A stretch of 64,000 nt of DNA from Membranipora membranacea (lineage: Eukaryota > Bryozoa > Gymnolaemata > Cheilostomatida > Membraniporidae). The translations under genes were made by a program, and so were the position numbers. A model generated the notes under the pieces. It was given only the letters and a program-made list of their open reading frames with translations, made no database searches and was not told where the DNA came from. This document shows, one piece after another, positions 62,269 to 64,000 of the stretch (position 1 is its first letter; the number at the start of each line of letters is the position of its first letter). The stretch covers positions 26,657,681 through 26,721,680 of the forward strand of contig OU612071.1 of NCBI GenBank assembly GCA_914767715.1, read 5' to 3'.

Positions 62269-62770
62269 GGAATCCTCTCATTGAATGAGGCCCTGTTATG
62301 ATGTCGTACTGGAATCCTCTCATTGAATGAGGCCCTGTTCTGATGCCGTACTGGAATCCTCTCATTGAATGAGGCCCTGTTCTGATGCCGTACTGGAATC
62401 CTCTCATTGATGAGGCCCTGTTCTGATGCCGTACTGGAATCCTCTCATTGAATGAGGCCCTGTTCTGATGCCGTACTGGAATCCTCTTATTGAATGAGGC
62501 CCTGTTATGATGCCGTACTGGAATCCTCTCATTGAATGAGGCCCTGTTCTGATGCTGTACTGGAATCCTCTCATTGAATGAGGCCCTGGTCTGATGCCGT
62601 ACTGGAATCCTCTCATTGAATGAGGCCCTGGTCTGATGCCGTACTGGAATCCTCTCATTGAATGAGGCCCTGTTATGATGCCGTACTGGAATCCTCTCAT
62701 TGAATCAGGCCCTGTTCTGATGCCGTACTGGAATCCTCTCATTGAATCAGGCCCTGTTATGATGCCGTAC
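62269..62770 (-). repeat. 42-bp minisatellite, 12 copies
   Basis: Exact 42-bp period; units begin 'ggaatcctctcattgaatga' on the plus strand. One copy has a one-base deletion near 62410. The period is a multiple of three, which explains the open frames at 62222-62955. Confidence 0.95.
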
Positions 62771-63198
62771 ACTCTCTTTTTATGGCGGTAAAGATAAATG
62801 TTAAATATTATTTGCATATGAAATAAGATTTGTGAAAAAATATAATATTTGCACAGTTTTAAAGTTTTGGCATGATGATTTGGGAAACAGTGAATGTCTC
62901 TGTAAAATTGAGCAATTATAGTGATATATAAAATGGTCATTATGAAGGTGGTCATAGCTAAACTAACTCCATATAAAAATATAACTTACAACATCATTTC
63001 ATGAAATTATTGTACGTAATCGCTCCTGAAACAGAGCGAATCGTCGATTTAGCTGATAAATAACTTTTAACCCAACAGGGGTTATTGTTGCATTGCATAT
63101 GGTTGATTGATTGCAGTGCAAGATGGCACAAGTGTGGAATACAAATTACATAATATGAGAAATGATGAGAGACGTGTAGAGGGTTAGTGTTTGTGGTT
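62771..63198 (-). other. 3' flank of the ABHD gene
   Basis: Probable 3' UTR and intergenic sequence. No firm polyadenylation signal chosen. Confidence 0.35.
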
Positions 63199-63988
63199 TT
63201 AAACGATGACTTCTTCAACCGAAGTTTTTAGTGAACTCGCACTGTCATTAGCACTTTGCTTCTCCAAAGATTTTCTCTTTGATTTGTCCATTGATCGTTT
63301 CCTTTTGGTACTTGCTCTCAGATTATTTTCATTGAGGTCTACATCCAGTAAGTATGTCATGGCTTTGTCTACTGGTGTAGAGCTCATTGTTGTCTGCTGT
63401 GGCTGTACTGAGACTTGGTATTGAGATCTACAGCGTGGTAATCTAAGCTGTATGTTTAGCTGTACTGTGAGATCATCCTGAGGATCACCGCCGGCTCCTT
63501 CACTGTGTGGTGGTGACGAGATGGGGGATAAAGTCACTGGTGATTGTGTTATACCCTGACCTGTGTGGGAAACAAGAACACAAAGTGTTCACAATTGGGC
63601 TATGTATAAGAAAAATGTGGTGAAGTTATTGGAAACAAATTCTTTTTTCAGCCATTATAAGTTAACAATCTTTGACCTTGTCTCATGGCCGCTGGTGACA
63701 GGGTACTCTATCATAATGCCAAACACAAATATTCTCATTGACATATTAGTTATTATTCACATACATTAATATACTGTTTCGAATCAGAAACCCTCAGTAT
63801 ATACAAAAATATCTTTTGCTCACCCTGGAGTTGTCTCATCTCAATCTGACCAATCAGAGCATCTATATACTGTATAGTCATTCTCTCCAGCCATGTGTAA
63901 GGGTCAACAGACGCGCGCCCCTTCTTTGTGTAGAATCCAAGGTGGCCACCATGTTCTGTCATTACAAACAATGTATCTTTGTGGCTTT
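63199..63988 (-). CDS. ABHD1/2/3-type alpha/beta hydrolase, last two exons (gene continues past 64000)
   Basis: Exon 63824-63988 reads KDTLFVMTEHGGHLGFYTKK, then DPYTWLERMTIQYIDALIG. The GGHLGF block carries the catalytic His of the ABHD1/2/3 family, whose members are membrane-anchored lipases or phospholipases. Exon 63199-63560 follows in phase 1 and encodes a 120-residue Ser/Pro- then Lys-rich tail, ending TSVEEVIV. The nucleophile and catalytic Asp exons lie beyond the window edge. I placed the exon start at 63988 (TGTAG|AA) because its phase matches the upstream exon of the duplicate at 59846-59930. Which of ABHD1/2/3 it is cannot be settled here. Confidence 0.85.
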
Positions 63989-64000
63989 CTACAAAATCGA

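Noticed and set aside
62222-62955. 183-codon frame with repeated SMRGFQYGI
   Set aside because: Reading of the 42-bp minisatellite.

Overview
This window reads as nuclear DNA of an invertebrate animal. Its genes are split into many short exons with GT/AG introns, there is a eukaryotic tRNA-Ala with internal promoter boxes, and the proteins are animal or eukaryotic families (LAMP, Integrator subunit 8, cytochrome P450, an ABHD1/2/3-type hydrolase). I saw no operons or ribosome-binding-site spacing. A sponge or another early-branching invertebrate is possible, but this is a weak guess.

Layout. 1-1370: dispersed repeat carrying a TTAA-flanked insertion. 1575-7634 (+): complete 8-exon LAMP-type lysosomal membrane glycoprotein, with two identical-family hAT-like MITEs in its introns and a 91-bp array covering one splice donor. 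9712-23055: a 13.3-kb fold-back element with 10-bp target duplications, unique 100-bp termini, and two inverted arrays of a 60-bp minisatellite (about 59 and 42 copies); a second 887-bp element sits inside it. 23.7-31.3 kb: four more terminal-inverted-repeat elements, one nested in the arm of another. 32.2-34.0 kb: second copy of the window-start repeat and a SINE-like repeat. 34.4-35.1 kb: last exon of an unrecognised minus-strand gene, preceded by a 44-bp array that repeats its splice acceptor. 35.6-39 kb: diverged tandem repeats. 41.8-43.3 kb (-): 3' end of a P450 and two other exons. 44.5-55.3 kb (-): almost complete INTS8 locus, with several in-frame stops in its 3' half and tandem arrays at two donors. 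56.2 kb: LINE tail. 59.8-60.5 kb (+) and 63.2-64 kb (-): broken and intact copies of the same ABHD hydrolase, tail to tail. 60.9 and 61.9 kb: duplicated tRNA-Ala.

The genes are unrelated in function: lysosomal membrane (LAMP), snRNA processing and transcription attenuation (INTS8), oxidation (P450) and lipid hydrolysis (ABHD). The shared theme is repeat biology. Three patterns deserve attention: tandem arrays that start at or overlap exon edges (four places), very small perfect hairpins flanked by 7-10-bp direct repeats (five places), and many non-autonomous DNA elements whose ends and target duplications are directly readable, in two cases with an uninserted paralogous site also present.
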